A stretch of 64,000 bases of DNA from Sinorhizobium glycinis (GTDB taxonomy: Bacteria; Pseudomonadota; Alphaproteobacteria; Rhizobiales; Rhizobiaceae), in contig NZ_LPUX01000055.1 in assembly GCF_001651865.1 (NCBI RefSeq), forward strand, positions 124,001 to 188,000, read 5' to 3'. The notes under the pieces were generated by a model. The model was not told the origin of the DNA and made no database searches. It was given only the letters and a program-made list of their open reading frames with translations. Position numbers and translations under genes: made by a program. Below, one piece after another: positions 34,548 through 44,140 of the stretch (its first letter is position 1; every line of letters starts with the position of its first letter).

Positions 34548-35465
34548 ATGACGATGTCGGGCATCGCATCTCCGCCGCCGCGCCACCGCAGGAGGAAGCA
34601 ATCCGGCTGGCGCGGTCTGCTCTACATCGCGCCGGCGATGGCGCTGGTCGGCGTTTTCTTTATCCTGCCGGTGCTCTTCACCATCTGGATGAGCCTGCAC
34701 AAGTGGCCGCTGCTCGGCAAGCCCGCCTGGATCGGGTTCGGCAATTATGTGCGCATTGTGAGCGACGCGCGCTTCCTGACGGCGCTCGGCTTTACGGCGC
34801 ATTATACGATCATCGTCACCATCGCCATCTTCGCCGTGGCCTTTCCGCTGGCGATCTTTGTGGAGAAGCAGCGGCCGCTGGTTTCCGCCTATAGAACGAT
34901 CATCTTTCTGCCGGTCGTCGTCGGGCTCGCCTCGGCCTCGCTGCTCTGGGTGTGGCTGGCCAATGTCGACAGCGGGCTTTTCGCCCCGCGCATGCAGCGG
35001 CTCGGGCTGACCAGTAGCCGCATCAACCTGCTTGCCGATTTCGATACGGCCTTTCTCACCATCATCGTCATGGTCGTCTGGAAGATTGCCGGCTTTACCA
35101 TGATCATCCTGCTCACGGGACTGCAGGCGATTCCCGCTGAACTGACGGAGGCCGCGCGTATCGACGGCGCCCGGCGGTGGCAGCGGTTCCGTTACCTGAC
35201 GCTGCCGCTGATGCGCCGGACCATGGCGCTGGCGCTGATCCTTTCGGTCACCGGCTCCATCCTCGCCTTCGACCAGTTCTACATCATGACCAGCGGCGGC
35301 CCGCAGAACCGGATGATCTCGGTCGTCTACTACATCTTCAACCAGTCCTTCGTGTCCTTCAACCTGGGCTATGGGGCCGCGCTCTCCATCGCGCTTCTGG
35401 CTATCCTCGTCGCAATCAGCATCTTTCAGCTCTGGTTGCTCAAAGTGGGGGATGAGAGGCCATGA
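34548..35465 (+). CDS. ABC sugar transporter permease, MalF-like
   Basis: A 305-residue inner-membrane protein with six TM helices and the conserved cytoplasmic EAA loop EAARIDGARRWQRFRYLTLP that contacts the ATPase. It carries an N-terminal Arg/Lys-rich stretch before TM1. It overlaps the next permease gene by four bases (ATGA), so the pair is translated together. Confidence 0.94.
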   Translation: MTMSGIASPPPRHRRRKQSGWRGLLYIAPAMALVGVFFILPVLFTIWMSLHKWPLLGKPAWIGFGNYVRIVSDARFLTALGFTAHYTIIVTIAIFAVAFPLAIFVEKQRPLVSAYRTIIFLPVVVGLASASLLWVWLANVDSGLFAPRMQRLGLTSSRINLLADFDTAFLTIIVMVVWKIAGFTMIILLTGLQAIPAELTEAARIDGARRWQRFRYLTLPLMRRTMALALILSVTGSILAFDQFYIMTSGGPQNRMISVVYYIFNQSFVSFNLGYGAALSIALLAILVAISIFQLWLLKVGDERP

Positions 35466-36325
35466 AGACTCGTCGTGAAATCCGCGCCCGCAAGGCGCTG
35501 CGCGACCGGATCGCCTATCACGGGATCGGCATCGGCACGGCCTTCTTCTTCCTGGCGCCCTTCATGATCGGCTTCCTGGCATCGTTTCGGCCGAGCAGCG
35601 AATCCGGCTGGCCACCGCTGCCGCCATGGCCGCTGTCGGGCATAAGCTTCGATGCCTACCGCATCCTCGACGGTTTCGGCTCCGGCGTCTGGCAGCACAC
35701 CATGAATTCGCTGGTGGTGTCGCTCGGGACGGTCGTCTTGACCGTCGCGGTCAGCGTACTCGCCGGCTATGGCTTCTCGCGCTACCGCTTTCCTTTCAAG
35801 AACGCGCTTTTCGTGCTGATCATCGCGACGCTGATGATCCCGTTCCAGTCGATCCTGACGCCGCTTTTCATCATCCTGGCGCGGCTCGGTCTCAACAATT
35901 CGCTCTTCGGCCTGATGCTCGTCTACGTCACGCTGCAACTGCCGTTCTCGGTCTTCATGATGCGCAACGCCTTCGACGCGGTGCCGAAGGAGATCGAAGA
36001 GGCGGCCCGCATCGACGGCGCGCGCGACCTGAAGCTCTTGGTGCGGGTGCTGTTGCCTCTGGTCATGCCGGGCGTCGCGACGGTGTCGATCTTTGCATTC
36101 CTCAATGCCTGGAACGAGTTCCTCGCAGCCCTCGTGCTGCTGTCGAGCAATGAGAACTACACGCTGCCGGTCCTGATGATGGCCGTGCGTGCCGGCCGGC
36201 TTGGAGCCATCAACTGGGGTGCGGTGCAAGCGGGGGTCGCCGTCATGGTGGTGCCCTGCCTTATCGTCTTCCTGCTGCTGCAACGCTACTACATGCGCGG
36301 GCTGATGGCCGGCGCGGTCAAATAA
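35462..36325 (+). CDS. ABC sugar transporter permease, MalG-like
   Basis: A 287-residue protein with six TM helices and the EAA loop EAARIDGARDLKLLVRVLLP. It forms the membrane channel with the preceding permease. The GH127 gene follows 17 bases later. Confidence 0.94.
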   Translation: MKTRREIRARKALRDRIAYHGIGIGTAFFFLAPFMIGFLASFRPSSESGWPPLPPWPLSGISFDAYRILDGFGSGVWQHTMNSLVVSLGTVVLTVAVSVLAGYGFSRYRFPFKNALFVLIIATLMIPFQSILTPLFIILARLGLNNSLFGLMLVYVTLQLPFSVFMMRNAFDAVPKEIEEAARIDGARDLKLLVRVLLPLVMPGVATVSIFAFLNAWNEFLAALVLLSSNENYTLPVLMMAVRAGRLGAINWGAVQAGVAVMVVPCLIVFLLLQRYYMRGLMAGAVK

Positions 36326-36342
36326 CGAGAGAAAGGCACGTC

Positions 36343-38265
36343 ATGAGCAAAAAGGACCGTCAGTTCAGACCCGTGGCCGTACCGGATGTCCGGGTCGGCG
36401 GATTTTGGGGCAAGTGGCAGGATGCCGTCTGCAACGCCACGGCCGAGATCCTGCTCGACCGTTGCGTCGAGGCGGGCATGCTGCAGGCGCTCGATGTGAG
36501 GCGGCCAAGCCCCGGAATCATCATCCCGATCCAGCCCTGGGGTGGAACGACGCAGATGTTCTGGGACAGCGACCTGGCGAAGTCGATCGAGACCATTGCC
36601 TATTCGCTCTACCGCAAGCCCAATCCTCAGTTGGAGGCCAGAGCCGATGAGATCATCGACATGTATGAACGGCTGCAGGACAGGGACGGCTATCTGAATT
36701 CCTGGTTCCAGCGGGTGCAGCCGGACCGGCGCTGGACGAACCTGCGCGATCATCACGAGCTCTATTGTGCCGGGCACCTGATCGAAGCGGCCGTCGCCTA
36801 TTTCCAGGCGACCGGCAAGCGCAAGCTGCTCGACGTCATGTGCCGCTTTGCCGACTACATGATCGGCAAATTCGGCCACGGCGAGGGCCAGATCGCCGGC
36901 TATTGCGGCCACCAGGAGATCGAGCTGGCGCTCGTCAAGCTGGCGCGCGTCACCGGCGAAAAGAAGTATCTCGAGCTTTCGAACTTCTTCATCGACGAGC
37001 GCGGCCAGGAGCCTCACTTCTTCACCGAGGAGGCGATCCGCGACGGCCGTTCGCCGAAGGACTATATTCAAAAGACCTACGAATACAGCCAGTCGCACGA
37101 GCCGGTGCGCCGGCAGAAGAAGGTGGTCGGCCATGCGGTCCGCGCCATGTACATGTATTCCGGCATGGCCGATCTCGCCACCGAGTACAAGGACGACACG
37201 CTTACAGCAGCGCTCGAAACATTGTGGGACGACCTGACGACGAAGCAGATGTATGTGACGGGCGGTATCGGCCCGTCGGCGAAGAACGAAGGGTTCACCG
37301 ACTATTACGACCTGCCGAACGACACGGCCTATGCCGAGACCTGCGCCGCGGTCGCCCTGGTCTTCTGGGCAAGCCGCATGCTCGGGCGCGGACCGAACCG
37401 GCGCTTTGCCGACATCATGGAACAGGCGCTCTACAATGGAGCGCTCACCGGCCTTTCGCTGGACGGCAAGACCTTCTTCTATGACAATCCGCTGGAAAGC
37501 ACCGGCAAGCATCATCGCTGGAAATGGCACAATTGCCCCTGCTGCCCGCCCAATATCGCCCGGCTCGTCGCCTCCGTGGGTGCCTATATGTATGGCGTCG
37601 CAGCCGAAGAGATCGCCGTTCATCTCTATGGGGAAAGCACCGCGCGGCTGGAATTGGGCGGCGCGGACGTCACGTTGCGGCAAATCACCAATTATCCGTG
37701 GGACGGTAAGGTCTCGATCCGGCTCGAGCTCAAGGAGCCGCGGCAATTCGCCTTGTCCTTGCGCATTCCGGAATGGGCGGATGGCGCCAGCCTATCGGTC
37801 AACGGCGGCAGCATCGATCTCGATGTCGTGACGATTGACGGCTATGCCCGCATCCAGCGGCAATGGTCCGATGGCGACGAGGTTTCGCTCGACCTTCCGT
37901 TGAAGCTTCGGCCGCAATACGCCAATCCGAAGGTCCGGCAGGATGCCGGCCGTGTGGCGCTGATGCGCGGCCCGCTGGTCTATTGTGCCGAGGAGATCGA
38001 CAATGGCGGCGATCTCAACGCTCTCATCGTGCCGGAGGACCTGCCAGAAACGAAGACGACGATCCTGGAGGATCTCGAAGGTGCCGTCGCCGTCGAACTG
38101 CCGGTCGAGCGCGAGGACACGGCGGCGTGGGGCAAGGCCATGTATCGCTCCAAGCCGGCTACCAGGCACGAGGCAAAATTGCGCCTGGTGCCCTACCACC
38201 TCTGGGACAATCGCGCACCTGGCGAAATGCTCGTCTGGCTGCAAGCCGAGAAGCGTGGCGCCTAG
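36343..38265 (+). CDS. GH127 beta-L-arabinofuranosidase
   Basis: A 640-residue protein of glycoside hydrolase family 127 (DUF1680), an (alpha/alpha)6 barrel followed by beta domains. The zinc and catalytic residues can be placed: Glu332-x-Cys334 (YAETCAA) and Cys400-Cys401 in HNCPCCPPN correspond to the Glu/Cys site of characterised members, where one Cys is the nucleophile. There is no signal peptide, so it acts in the cytoplasm on imported oligosaccharides. It lies inside the importer operon and directly abuts the ATPase gene. Confidence 0.92.
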   Translation: MSKKDRQFRPVAVPDVRVGGFWGKWQDAVCNATAEILLDRCVEAGMLQALDVRRPSPGIIIPIQPWGGTTQMFWDSDLAKSIETIAYSLYRKPNPQLEARADEIIDMYERLQDRDGYLNSWFQRVQPDRRWTNLRDHHELYCAGHLIEAAVAYFQATGKRKLLDVMCRFADYMIGKFGHGEGQIAGYCGHQEIELALVKLARVTGEKKYLELSNFFIDERGQEPHFFTEEAIRDGRSPKDYIQKTYEYSQSHEPVRRQKKVVGHAVRAMYMYSGMADLATEYKDDTLTAALETLWDDLTTKQMYVTGGIGPSAKNEGFTDYYDLPNDTAYAETCAAVALVFWASRMLGRGPNRRFADIMEQALYNGALTGLSLDGKTFFYDNPLESTGKHHRWKWHNCPCCPPNIARLVASVGAYMYGVAAEEIAVHLYGESTARLELGGADVTLRQITNYPWDGKVSIRLELKEPRQFALSLRIPEWADGASLSVNGGSIDLDVVTIDGYARIQRQWSDGDEVSLDLPLKLRPQYANPKVRQDAGRVALMRGPLVYCAEEIDNGGDLNALIVPEDLPETKTTILEDLEGAVAVELPVEREDTAAWGKAMYRSKPATRHEAKLRLVPYHLWDNRAPGEMLVWLQAEKRGA

Positions 38266-39342
38266 ATGACCGAACGGGATGGCATCGGTGTGGCACTCAG
38301 CGGCGTGCGCAAGAGCTTCGGCGCGCTGCAGGTCGTCCATGGCATCGACCTGACGATCAGGGACGGAGACTTCGTCGTCTTCGTCGGTCCGTCGGGCTGC
38401 GGAAAATCGACGCTCTTGCGCATGATCGCCGGGCTCGAGGAGGTGAGCGACGGGGAAATTGCCATCAAGGGGCGCGACGTGACGGATCTCGACCCTTCCG
38501 AGCGCGGCATCGCCATGGTCTTCCAGTCCTATGCGCTCTACCCGCACATGAGCGTGCGCGACAATCTCGCATTCGGACTGAAGATGGCGCGTACCGAGCG
38601 CACCGAAATCGAGCAGCGCGTCGGGCAAGCGGCCGAGATCCTCAAGATCGACCATCTGCTCGACCGACGGCCGGGACAATTGTCGGGCGGCCAGCGCCAG
38701 CGCGTGGCGATCGGCCGGGCGATCGTGCGCAAGCCGGATGTCTTCCTGTTCGACGAGCCGCTCTCCAACCTCGATGCGGAGTTGCGTGTCTCGATGCGCG
38801 CGGAGATCGCCCGCCTTCATCGCGAACTCGGCAATACGATGATCTATGTGACGCACGACCAGACGGAGGCGATGACGCTCGCCGACCAGATCGTCATCCT
38901 GCGTGACGGAAGGATCGAGCAGACGGGGACGCCGCGCGACGTCTACGAGAACCCCGTCAACACCTTCGTCGCCGGCTTCATCGGCTCGCCGCGCATGAAC
39001 CTCTTGGATGCGGAATGGAGTGGCTCGGGAAAGGTGCGGCTTGCCGGCTGCGAGATCGGCGCCTGCCTGGACTCGTTTCGACCCGGCGAAAGGATCGTCT
39101 TCGGCATACGGCCCGAGCATATCAGGATCGTCGCCGGCGGAACCGATGCGGTGCAGGCGACCGTGGAGTTCACCGAATATCTCGGTGGCACGCGCTATGT
39201 CTATTGCCGGCTCGGCGATGCGCAGAATCTCGTGGTGGAATTGCGGGAAGGCGACGACATCCCGTCAGGATCGGCGGTGTGGCTGACGGCGCCGCCTGAG
39301 CGTCGGCGGTACTTCGACGGCAACGGCGCGCGGATCGGCTGA
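38266..39342 (+). CDS. ABC sugar transporter ATP-binding protein (UgpC/MsmK type)
   Basis: A 358-residue ATPase with Walker A GPSGCGKST, the signature LSGGQRQRVAIGRA, Walker B VFLFDEPLSNLD and the switch His (VTHDQTEAM). A C-terminal TOBE domain of about 110 residues is typical of sugar importers. Its ATG follows the GH127 stop codon without a gap (TAGATG). It powers the two permeases. Confidence 0.95.
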   Translation: MTERDGIGVALSGVRKSFGALQVVHGIDLTIRDGDFVVFVGPSGCGKSTLLRMIAGLEEVSDGEIAIKGRDVTDLDPSERGIAMVFQSYALYPHMSVRDNLAFGLKMARTERTEIEQRVGQAAEILKIDHLLDRRPGQLSGGQRQRVAIGRAIVRKPDVFLFDEPLSNLDAELRVSMRAEIARLHRELGNTMIYVTHDQTEAMTLADQIVILRDGRIEQTGTPRDVYENPVNTFVAGFIGSPRMNLLDAEWSGSGKVRLAGCEIGACLDSFRPGERIVFGIRPEHIRIVAGGTDAVQATVEFTEYLGGTRYVYCRLGDAQNLVVELREGDDIPSGSAVWLTAPPERRRYFDGNGARIG

Positions 39343-39388
39343 CCGAGGCAAGACGCATCAAGCATGGTCGAAGCGCACGCGCCGCGCG

Positions 39389-39604
39389 TCAAAAATGCGC
39401 CAGGCCGCGATAGCGGCTCGGAATGCCCGCGACCTCATGGCATCTGGCAAGGCTTTCCAACCAGCGAGCCAGGTCTTCCGGAATTTCTGCCTGGCCGCTT
39501 TCCATGGCCTCGACCCACGAGAGCTGGCATTGGAGCGCGGATGTGAGATCGATCGTCGTCCACCTCAAACTGGCGAGACATGCGGCAAAACGTTCGGGCG
39601 TCAT
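39389..39604 (-). CDS. Small helix-turn-helix-like hypothetical protein
   Basis: A 71-residue protein reading TPERFAACLASLRWTTIDLT, then CQLSWVEAMESGQAEIPEDL and ARWLESLARCHE. The spacing of helices resembles a minimal Cro/CI-like DNA-binding domain, common in Rhizobiales as short stand-alone genes. The ATG at 39604 is chosen; a longer frame runs into the repeat at 39706. It is convergent with the ABC ATPase gene. Confidence 0.6.
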   Translation of the reverse strand: MTPERFAACLASLRWTTIDLTSALQCQLSWVEAMESGQAEIPEDLARWLESLARCHEVAGIPSRYRGLAHF

Positions 39605-39705
39605 GGGGCAGGGTTCTTCGTTCGAATGCTTGCGCGTCGAATTGGCGCCATTCCTGTCTATCGACCGCTTTGCCGCAGTGTGCGTTCCTTCGGTAACAGC
39701 CTTCT

Positions 39706-39807
39706 GCATGTCTCCCTGAATCGGCCTCGGTTTAAGGACAAAGACATGCAGCAATTCAAAGTGCTACAGCGACCTTTGCGCGTCTGATAGGACGCGCGGC
39801 GCTGTAG
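39706..39807. repeat. Dispersed palindromic repeat, copy 4 (near full length)
   Basis: P1 (GCATGTCTCCCTGAATCGG...GGTTTAAGGACAAAGACATG) is followed by CAGCAATTCAAAGTG and P2 (CTACAGCGACCTTTGCGCG...CGCGCGGCGCTGTAG). It is almost identical to copy 8 at 50921-51026 in the second half. Confidence 0.85.
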
Positions 39808-39831
39808 TGTCAGGCGCAGGTAACCTTGATC

Positions 39832-40805
39832 TCAGCTCTTGGCGCCTCGCATTGCTTGCGAAGGCAAGACGCCGAAGCGCTTCCTGTAGTCGGCTGCGAA
39901 CCGGCCAAGATGGGTGAAGCCCCATTTCAGCGCGATATCCGCGACGCTCAGGGCCTCATGTGAATTCATGAGATCCTGATGGGCGGCGGTCAGCCGCAAT
40001 TCGTGCAGATAAGCCATGGGCGTGGTCATGCGGAACTGTCGGAATCCCTGCTGGAGGGTGCGGACGCTCACCTTCGCCGCCGCGGCAATATCAGCCATGG
40101 TGATCGGCTCGGCGATATGTGCATGCATGAAATCGATCGCCCATTTGACATGCCGCGGTGCCGGCAGGGGCACCGGGCTTGCAAGCTGGTCCGAGTAGCG
40201 GTGCGGAGCGGCTTCCAGCAGGAGATGGGTCACCGCGTCGCCGAGCGAAGCGAGGGCCAACGGGGATTGTCGCAGGGGGCGTTTCCCCGCAGTCCGCTGC
40301 ATGTGGTTTCGACAAGTTGTGCCAATGCAAGCCCCGGTCCAGCAGAGAGATCGATGTGCGGGTGGAACTCGAGGTCACCGCTGATCGTCCGCTCCAACAT
40401 GTTGATCAGGTGGCTGGCGATCTTGCGCTGGTCGATGAACAAGGTGAGGTGCTTGCGGGGGCCAAACAGACGGACGCTTTCGTTGCGCGCGCCGTCGACG
40501 AGCGTTCCCTGGCCGGGCCGCGACCAGATTTCTCTGCCGCCGGATTCAAACAGCGCGGCTCCTCGTGTCGGAAGAAAGATCAGCAGCTTGTCGCTTGCCG
40601 CCTGCCGTTTGCATTCCAATTCGCCTTCATAGGCGCAGCTGCCGAACGATATCACCCCTGTCGAATAGAATTCGCAATCGAACGCAAGGGGTTCGCCGCG
40701 CAGCCTCTCGACCTTGATCGGAGAAACGGGGGTGGACAAGACAGCCGCGAGTTCGTCCGGATCGAGGCCGCGGAACGACGTGGTCGCAATAGAAATCCTG
40801 TCCAC
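39832..40805 (-). pseudogene. AraC-family regulator broken by a frameshift
   Basis: Two overlapping minus-strand frames together make one AraC regulator of about 325 residues. The first (from GTG 40805, with GAGGGAGGGAG upstream) holds the sensor domain up to CSGLRGNAP. The second (ending at 39832) holds the helix-turn-helix domain (ITMADIAAAAKVSVRTLQQG; KWGFTHLGRFAADYRKRFG). One extra C in the C5 run at 40275-40279 would join them as NAPLRQSPLALASLGDAVT, in line with the intact relative at 47512-48480. It is either a real frameshift or a sequencing error. Confidence 0.75.
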
Positions 40806-41293
40806 TTCGCTCCCTCCCTCGGCGGAGGCGGGCCTGACCACGGGCAAAACATCCATAGTGTAAGTGGCGTAGCTGCCACGCCACCTGCCTATGTCCCGGG
40901 TCCGTGAAGCTATCCCGCCCCAGCCATTCTCTGCGAATGAAGAATGGCACGGGGCTATTCGTCCTTCCGGAAGAATTGGAGCTCCACAAAAATAACGCGC
41001 GGCGAAGACATCCCGGCGCTGTGTGGACAAAATTTGCGCGCAGTGGATAATCGCGTTCCGCCCCTCGGTAATGCGATCTACCTGCGATCGCATTTACTTT
41101 ACGGCACGTGCTTTCCTGGCCGAATCGTCTTGGAACATCTTTGAATGGAAGTGTGGATTGCAGGTAGCGATTTGGTAGTTGAGGCAAAGGCCGGCACAGT
41201 TGACAGGTTTGCCTTGGAAGCGATGCGCTTCCCTAAGGATGCGCGGTGCCGGACGGACATTTGGCGGAGCGGAGCGGTCGTGCAAATCCTAAA
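40806..41293. other. Intergenic stretch upstream of the broken AraC gene
   Basis: About 490 bases between two minus-strand regulators, probably the promoter region of the AraC gene. Open frames here extend from the AraC frame or are shadows. No palindrome or repeat stands out. Confidence 0.4.
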
Positions 41294-42112
41294 TTAGTCG
41301 CGGCGCTTCCCGTTGGGATCTGGATCGTCGATGTTCGATGCTTCGTCGGCCGAGGGATGATCGGGAAGAAGATCGTTGATCTTGTAGGCGACCTCGGTCC
41401 TATTGGCGGCCTTGATCTTCTTCATGATGTTGCGGACGTGAACCTTTACCGTGCTTTCCCGCAGGTTGAGCTCGTAGGCAATGACCTTGTTCGCTTTTCC
41501 ACGCCGGAGCGCCTCCACCACTTCCGCCTGGCGATCGGTGAACAAACCGGCCAATGGTCGCTCGGCGGCGCCCCCCGTTTCGAACAAGTGACGCATCGCG
41601 AAGACGCTGCTCGCCGGAACGAAGATGCCGCCCGCCAGAGAAAGCGAGATAGCCTCGATACAGACATCCACGCTCACGGAGGAAGGAATGTAGCCCTTCG
41701 CCCCGCATTCCAGCGCCTTGACGATCTGCGACAGATCGTCCCTGTCCGCCATGACGATCACCGGAACGGGGGCGAACTCGGACGCGAGTCTCTTGATTTC
41801 TTGTTCAACAGGCGGATCATCGATCCTCTTTTCCGCGATGTTCAAGAGGATCGCCTCCGGCGGCGTGCCCTCGTCGCTTTGCCGAGCCCACGCCTCGGAG
41901 GACTCGTAGGTGAGAATAGGCGTGCCTGGATTGTCGGCGGCGATGTTTCGCGCCAGGCTGTCGCGCCAGAGGAGCCGCCTGTCGATGATGACAAGGGGCC
42001 GCTCGCGCTGCGGCTGAGCTTCTGCCTCCGCCGCGCGCGGCTCGCCGGCGGTGTTTTCGGGAACAGGACTGGCTTGGTCTTCCCCTCTATCCCCGGTGCC
42101 GGAAGAGCTCAT
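41294..42112 (-). CDS. LuxR-type regulator with a degenerate receiver domain (A)
   Basis: A 272-residue protein: a proline/glutamate-rich N-terminal stretch (about 38 residues), a receiver-like domain and a C-terminal LuxR/GerE helix-turn-helix (LTDRQAEVVEALRRGKANKV, RESTVKVHVRNIMKKIKA). At the usual phospho-Asp position the sequence is AILLNIAEKR, with Asn, and the conserved Lys is replaced (GYIPSS), so phosphorylation is unlikely. GAGAGGCAACGG precedes the ATG. Protein C at 44141 is a close relative; B at 42883 is more distant. Confidence 0.88.
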   Translation of the reverse strand: MSSSGTGDRGEDQASPVPENTAGEPRAAEAEAQPQRERPLVIIDRRLLWRDSLARNIAADNPGTPILTYESSEAWARQSDEGTPPEAILLNIAEKRIDDPPVEQEIKRLASEFAPVPVIVMADRDDLSQIVKALECGAKGYIPSSVSVDVCIEAISLSLAGGIFVPASSVFAMRHLFETGGAAERPLAGLFTDRQAEVVEALRRGKANKVIAYELNLRESTVKVHVRNIMKKIKAANRTEVAYKINDLLPDHPSADEASNIDDPDPNGKRRD

Positions 42113-42377
42113 GGCCGTTGCCTCTCGCCGGCTCGTCCAGCGTCCGCTTCGGTCGAGAGATATGCGTTTGCATATTTGCTTGATGCGTCTGCGTCGCTAA
42201 CCACTTTTGCCTCGAAACGTATTAAAGAAAAATTTTAAAAATGCATAAGACACTAAAAGCGAAGCGCGATTCAAAATGCCCGATCAACTCTTCCAATAAT
42301 TTCAAGTATCTGCCATTTGCAGTTTCGTGAACAGAGCAGAAGCTTTCGTGCTTTTGAAGTATATGAATGTGGGAGTA

Positions 42378-42394
42378 CCTACGCCTTTTGTAGG
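42378..42394. promoter_or_regulatory. Inverted-repeat box 1 near the LuxR genes
   Basis: CCTAC and GTAGG face each other around GCCTTTT, flanked by GTGGGAGTA and CTGCCCAC, which extend the symmetry. Similar CTTTTG-centred boxes occur at 43918-43936 and 48818-48834. Confidence 0.5.
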
Positions 42395-42568
42395 CTGCCC
42401 ACCTTGCGCCCCGCTGTTAAATAGTGGGCACCTTAGACAACTGCCGAAGTCGAATCGACCCCGGAGCGATTGCCTGGATTGTTCCACGAATTCAATCGGC
42501 GTCTGCAGGTTGTTCCATTTCCCGGCTTCCGGTCCATCCCTGTTATCCCGCGCGGTTCAGCTTCTACG

Positions 42569-42665
42569 GCATGTTTCCTTAGATAGCAGCAAAGGATAAA
42601 AACATGCAGCGATTCAATGGGCTACAGCGTCCTTTGTGCACCTGAAAGGACGCACGGCGCTGTAG
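42569..42665. repeat. Dispersed palindromic repeat, copy 5
   Basis: Worn P1 (GCATGTTTCCTTAGATAGC...GATAAAAACATGCAG), then GATTCAATGG and P2 (CTACAGCGTCCTTTGTGCAC...GACGCACGGCGCTGTAG). The arms of P2 carry matching changes (GTGC/GCAC) relative to other copies, so the stem is kept. Confidence 0.82.
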
Positions 42666-42882
42666 GGGACATCATAAAATGGATCTTGTCGCGGTAACGG
42701 TCTCGTTCCTTTGGATGAAGCAGAGCAAGGCAGAGCTCCGCCGCCCGTAACTTTCAATGGATAGCTCACACCTTTTGCACCGTCGCGACCGCGTGCGCCG
42801 TGGGCTAGAGTTCGCTGAAGCGGACGCGGTTGCGCAGATGCGGTCGGCCAGTGGTTGCCGATCGATTGATTGGGTGGGGCAC

Positions 42883-43659
42883 ATGGCGTTACGGAACGTG
42901 GCTGAGCACGGCGAAGTTGGGTTCGGGTCCTTTGCGGATGGCAAACGGCGGACCGAGCCCCGACGTGTCGTTCTGATTGTGTCGAGCGTAGGAAGCGTCT
43001 CGGAGCGGTTGATCGAGGCGATGGAGCGTGAATTTCCGTGGGTCCGCGTCGATCAGGTCGACGACGTCGATGCGGCGTGCCGAACCTTCTCGCATCCGGT
43101 GTCGCTGATTCTCGTCGACATCGGCCTGATGAAGGACATTGAGGGCGCTTCGAACCGCATCCTGCGCTTGCATCCGCAGGCACTGACGGCCCTCATCGAA
43201 CCGCATGGCCGAGGCCAGAATTCGGCTGTGGCCGATATTTTGAGGTCGCCCCTGGTTCGTAGCGTGCTGCCCATGAACGTCAGGCTCGATGTATGGCTGT
43301 CGGTGATCCGGCTGATGCTCTGTGGCGGCGAGTATTTTCCACCGGAGTTTATGCTTCTGGCAAGCAGAGGCGATCAGCACTTGCCGCCCCATAACGGGGT
43401 CGCGGCAGGCCCGGGTGGAGCCGGCGTTGGCGAGCTGACGGCCCGCGAACTGCAGATTCTCGAGATGGTTTCGCGCGGGCTGCAGAACAAGCTGATCGCG
43501 GCCGAATTCCGGTTGTCGGAACATACCGTCAAGATTCATCTGCACAACATCATTACCAAACTGGGCGCCCATAACCGGACCGAGGCCGCGGCCAGATACC
43601 GCAGCTTCCAGGACCGCAAGGCATCGTCGGCGCTCAAGGTGTCCCGCTCCACGTCCTGA
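42883..43659 (+). CDS. LuxR-type regulator with receiver-like domain (B)
   Basis: A 258-residue protein with a receiver-like N-terminal domain (VVLIVSSVGSVSERLIEAME; SLILVDIGLMKD, which keeps an Asp at the phospho-acceptor position) and a LuxR helix-turn-helix (LTARELQILEMVSRGLQNKL; SEHTVKIHLHNIITKLGAHN). The ATG at 42883 is preferred over an upstream frame from 42757 because the domain starts near it. It is less similar to A and C than they are to each other. Confidence 0.85.
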   Translation: MALRNVAEHGEVGFGSFADGKRRTEPRRVVLIVSSVGSVSERLIEAMEREFPWVRVDQVDDVDAACRTFSHPVSLILVDIGLMKDIEGASNRILRLHPQALTALIEPHGRGQNSAVADILRSPLVRSVLPMNVRLDVWLSVIRLMLCGGEYFPPEFMLLASRGDQHLPPHNGVAAGPGGAGVGELTARELQILEMVSRGLQNKLIAAEFRLSEHTVKIHLHNIITKLGAHNRTEAAARYRSFQDRKASSALKVSRSTS

Positions 43660-44140
43660 GTGGATCGGCCGGGCCCGATCGGAGCGTGACCGTTCTGGAA
43701 CCGTCGGCTATTCGCTCGCCCCGAGCGGATTTGGGCACTACGAAAGGTGGATCAGAGATACCCGGCCAACGGTCAAAGGCGGTAGCCATCCTCTCATTTC
43801 GTCAATTGTCAAACGCCACGCCGCGTCACTTAATCCGATTCTTGGATCGTACCACGGGCCGGCTGCATGGTCGGTTGGTTGCCGTCGCCCATTGACGCGA
43901 CGTGGTGCTCGTGCGTACCCCCTTCATTTTTGGGGGATATTCCATTAGACTATTGTGTATTCTATGTCTATTCATGATGAAGCGGCGCCGATGAGGAAGG
44001 TTTGGTCCTGAAGAAAGACGCCAAGGGTAGTAATTCAAAAGTAGTATCAACACGGTATACGAGTAAATTTTACGCATCGAACATTTCCTCTTGAGGTGTT
44101 TATCTCTACAGGCTTCATTTTTGTTAAAGGGGATTTTGCA
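43660..44140. other. Intergenic stretch between LuxR genes B and C
   Basis: About 480 bases, more A/T-rich than its surroundings, especially 43940-44140, and likely the promoter region of gene C. It contains an inverted-repeat box at 43918-43936. A frame at 43686-43895 shows no recognisable protein. Confidence 0.4.
43918..43936. promoter_or_regulatory. Inverted-repeat box 2 upstream of LuxR gene C
   Basis: CCCCC and GGGGG pair around TTCATTTTT, preceded by CGTA as in box 1 (GTACC...). It lies about 205 bases upstream of the start at 44141. Confidence 0.45.

Larger units (their letters stand above)
42113..42882. other. Intergenic stretch between LuxR genes A and B
   Basis: About 770 bases. 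The first part, near 42160-42310, is A/T-rich and should hold the promoter of gene A. An inverted-repeat box lies at 42378-42394 and a palindromic repeat at 42569-42665. The open frame at 42327-42599 has no recognisable product and ends inside the repeat. Confidence 0.45.

Noticed and set aside
40230-41093. AraC frame extended upstream to 41093
   Set aside because: The first 96 codons show no family similarity and lack a ribosome-binding site; GTG 40805 with GAGGGAGGGAG fits better.
42327-42599. 90-codon plus-strand frame between LuxR genes A and B
   Set aside because: The product is unlike any family I know, and the frame ends inside a palindromic repeat.
43686-43895. 69-codon plus-strand frame between LuxR genes B and C
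   Set aside because: No ribosome-binding site and no domain; the region is better explained as regulatory DNA.
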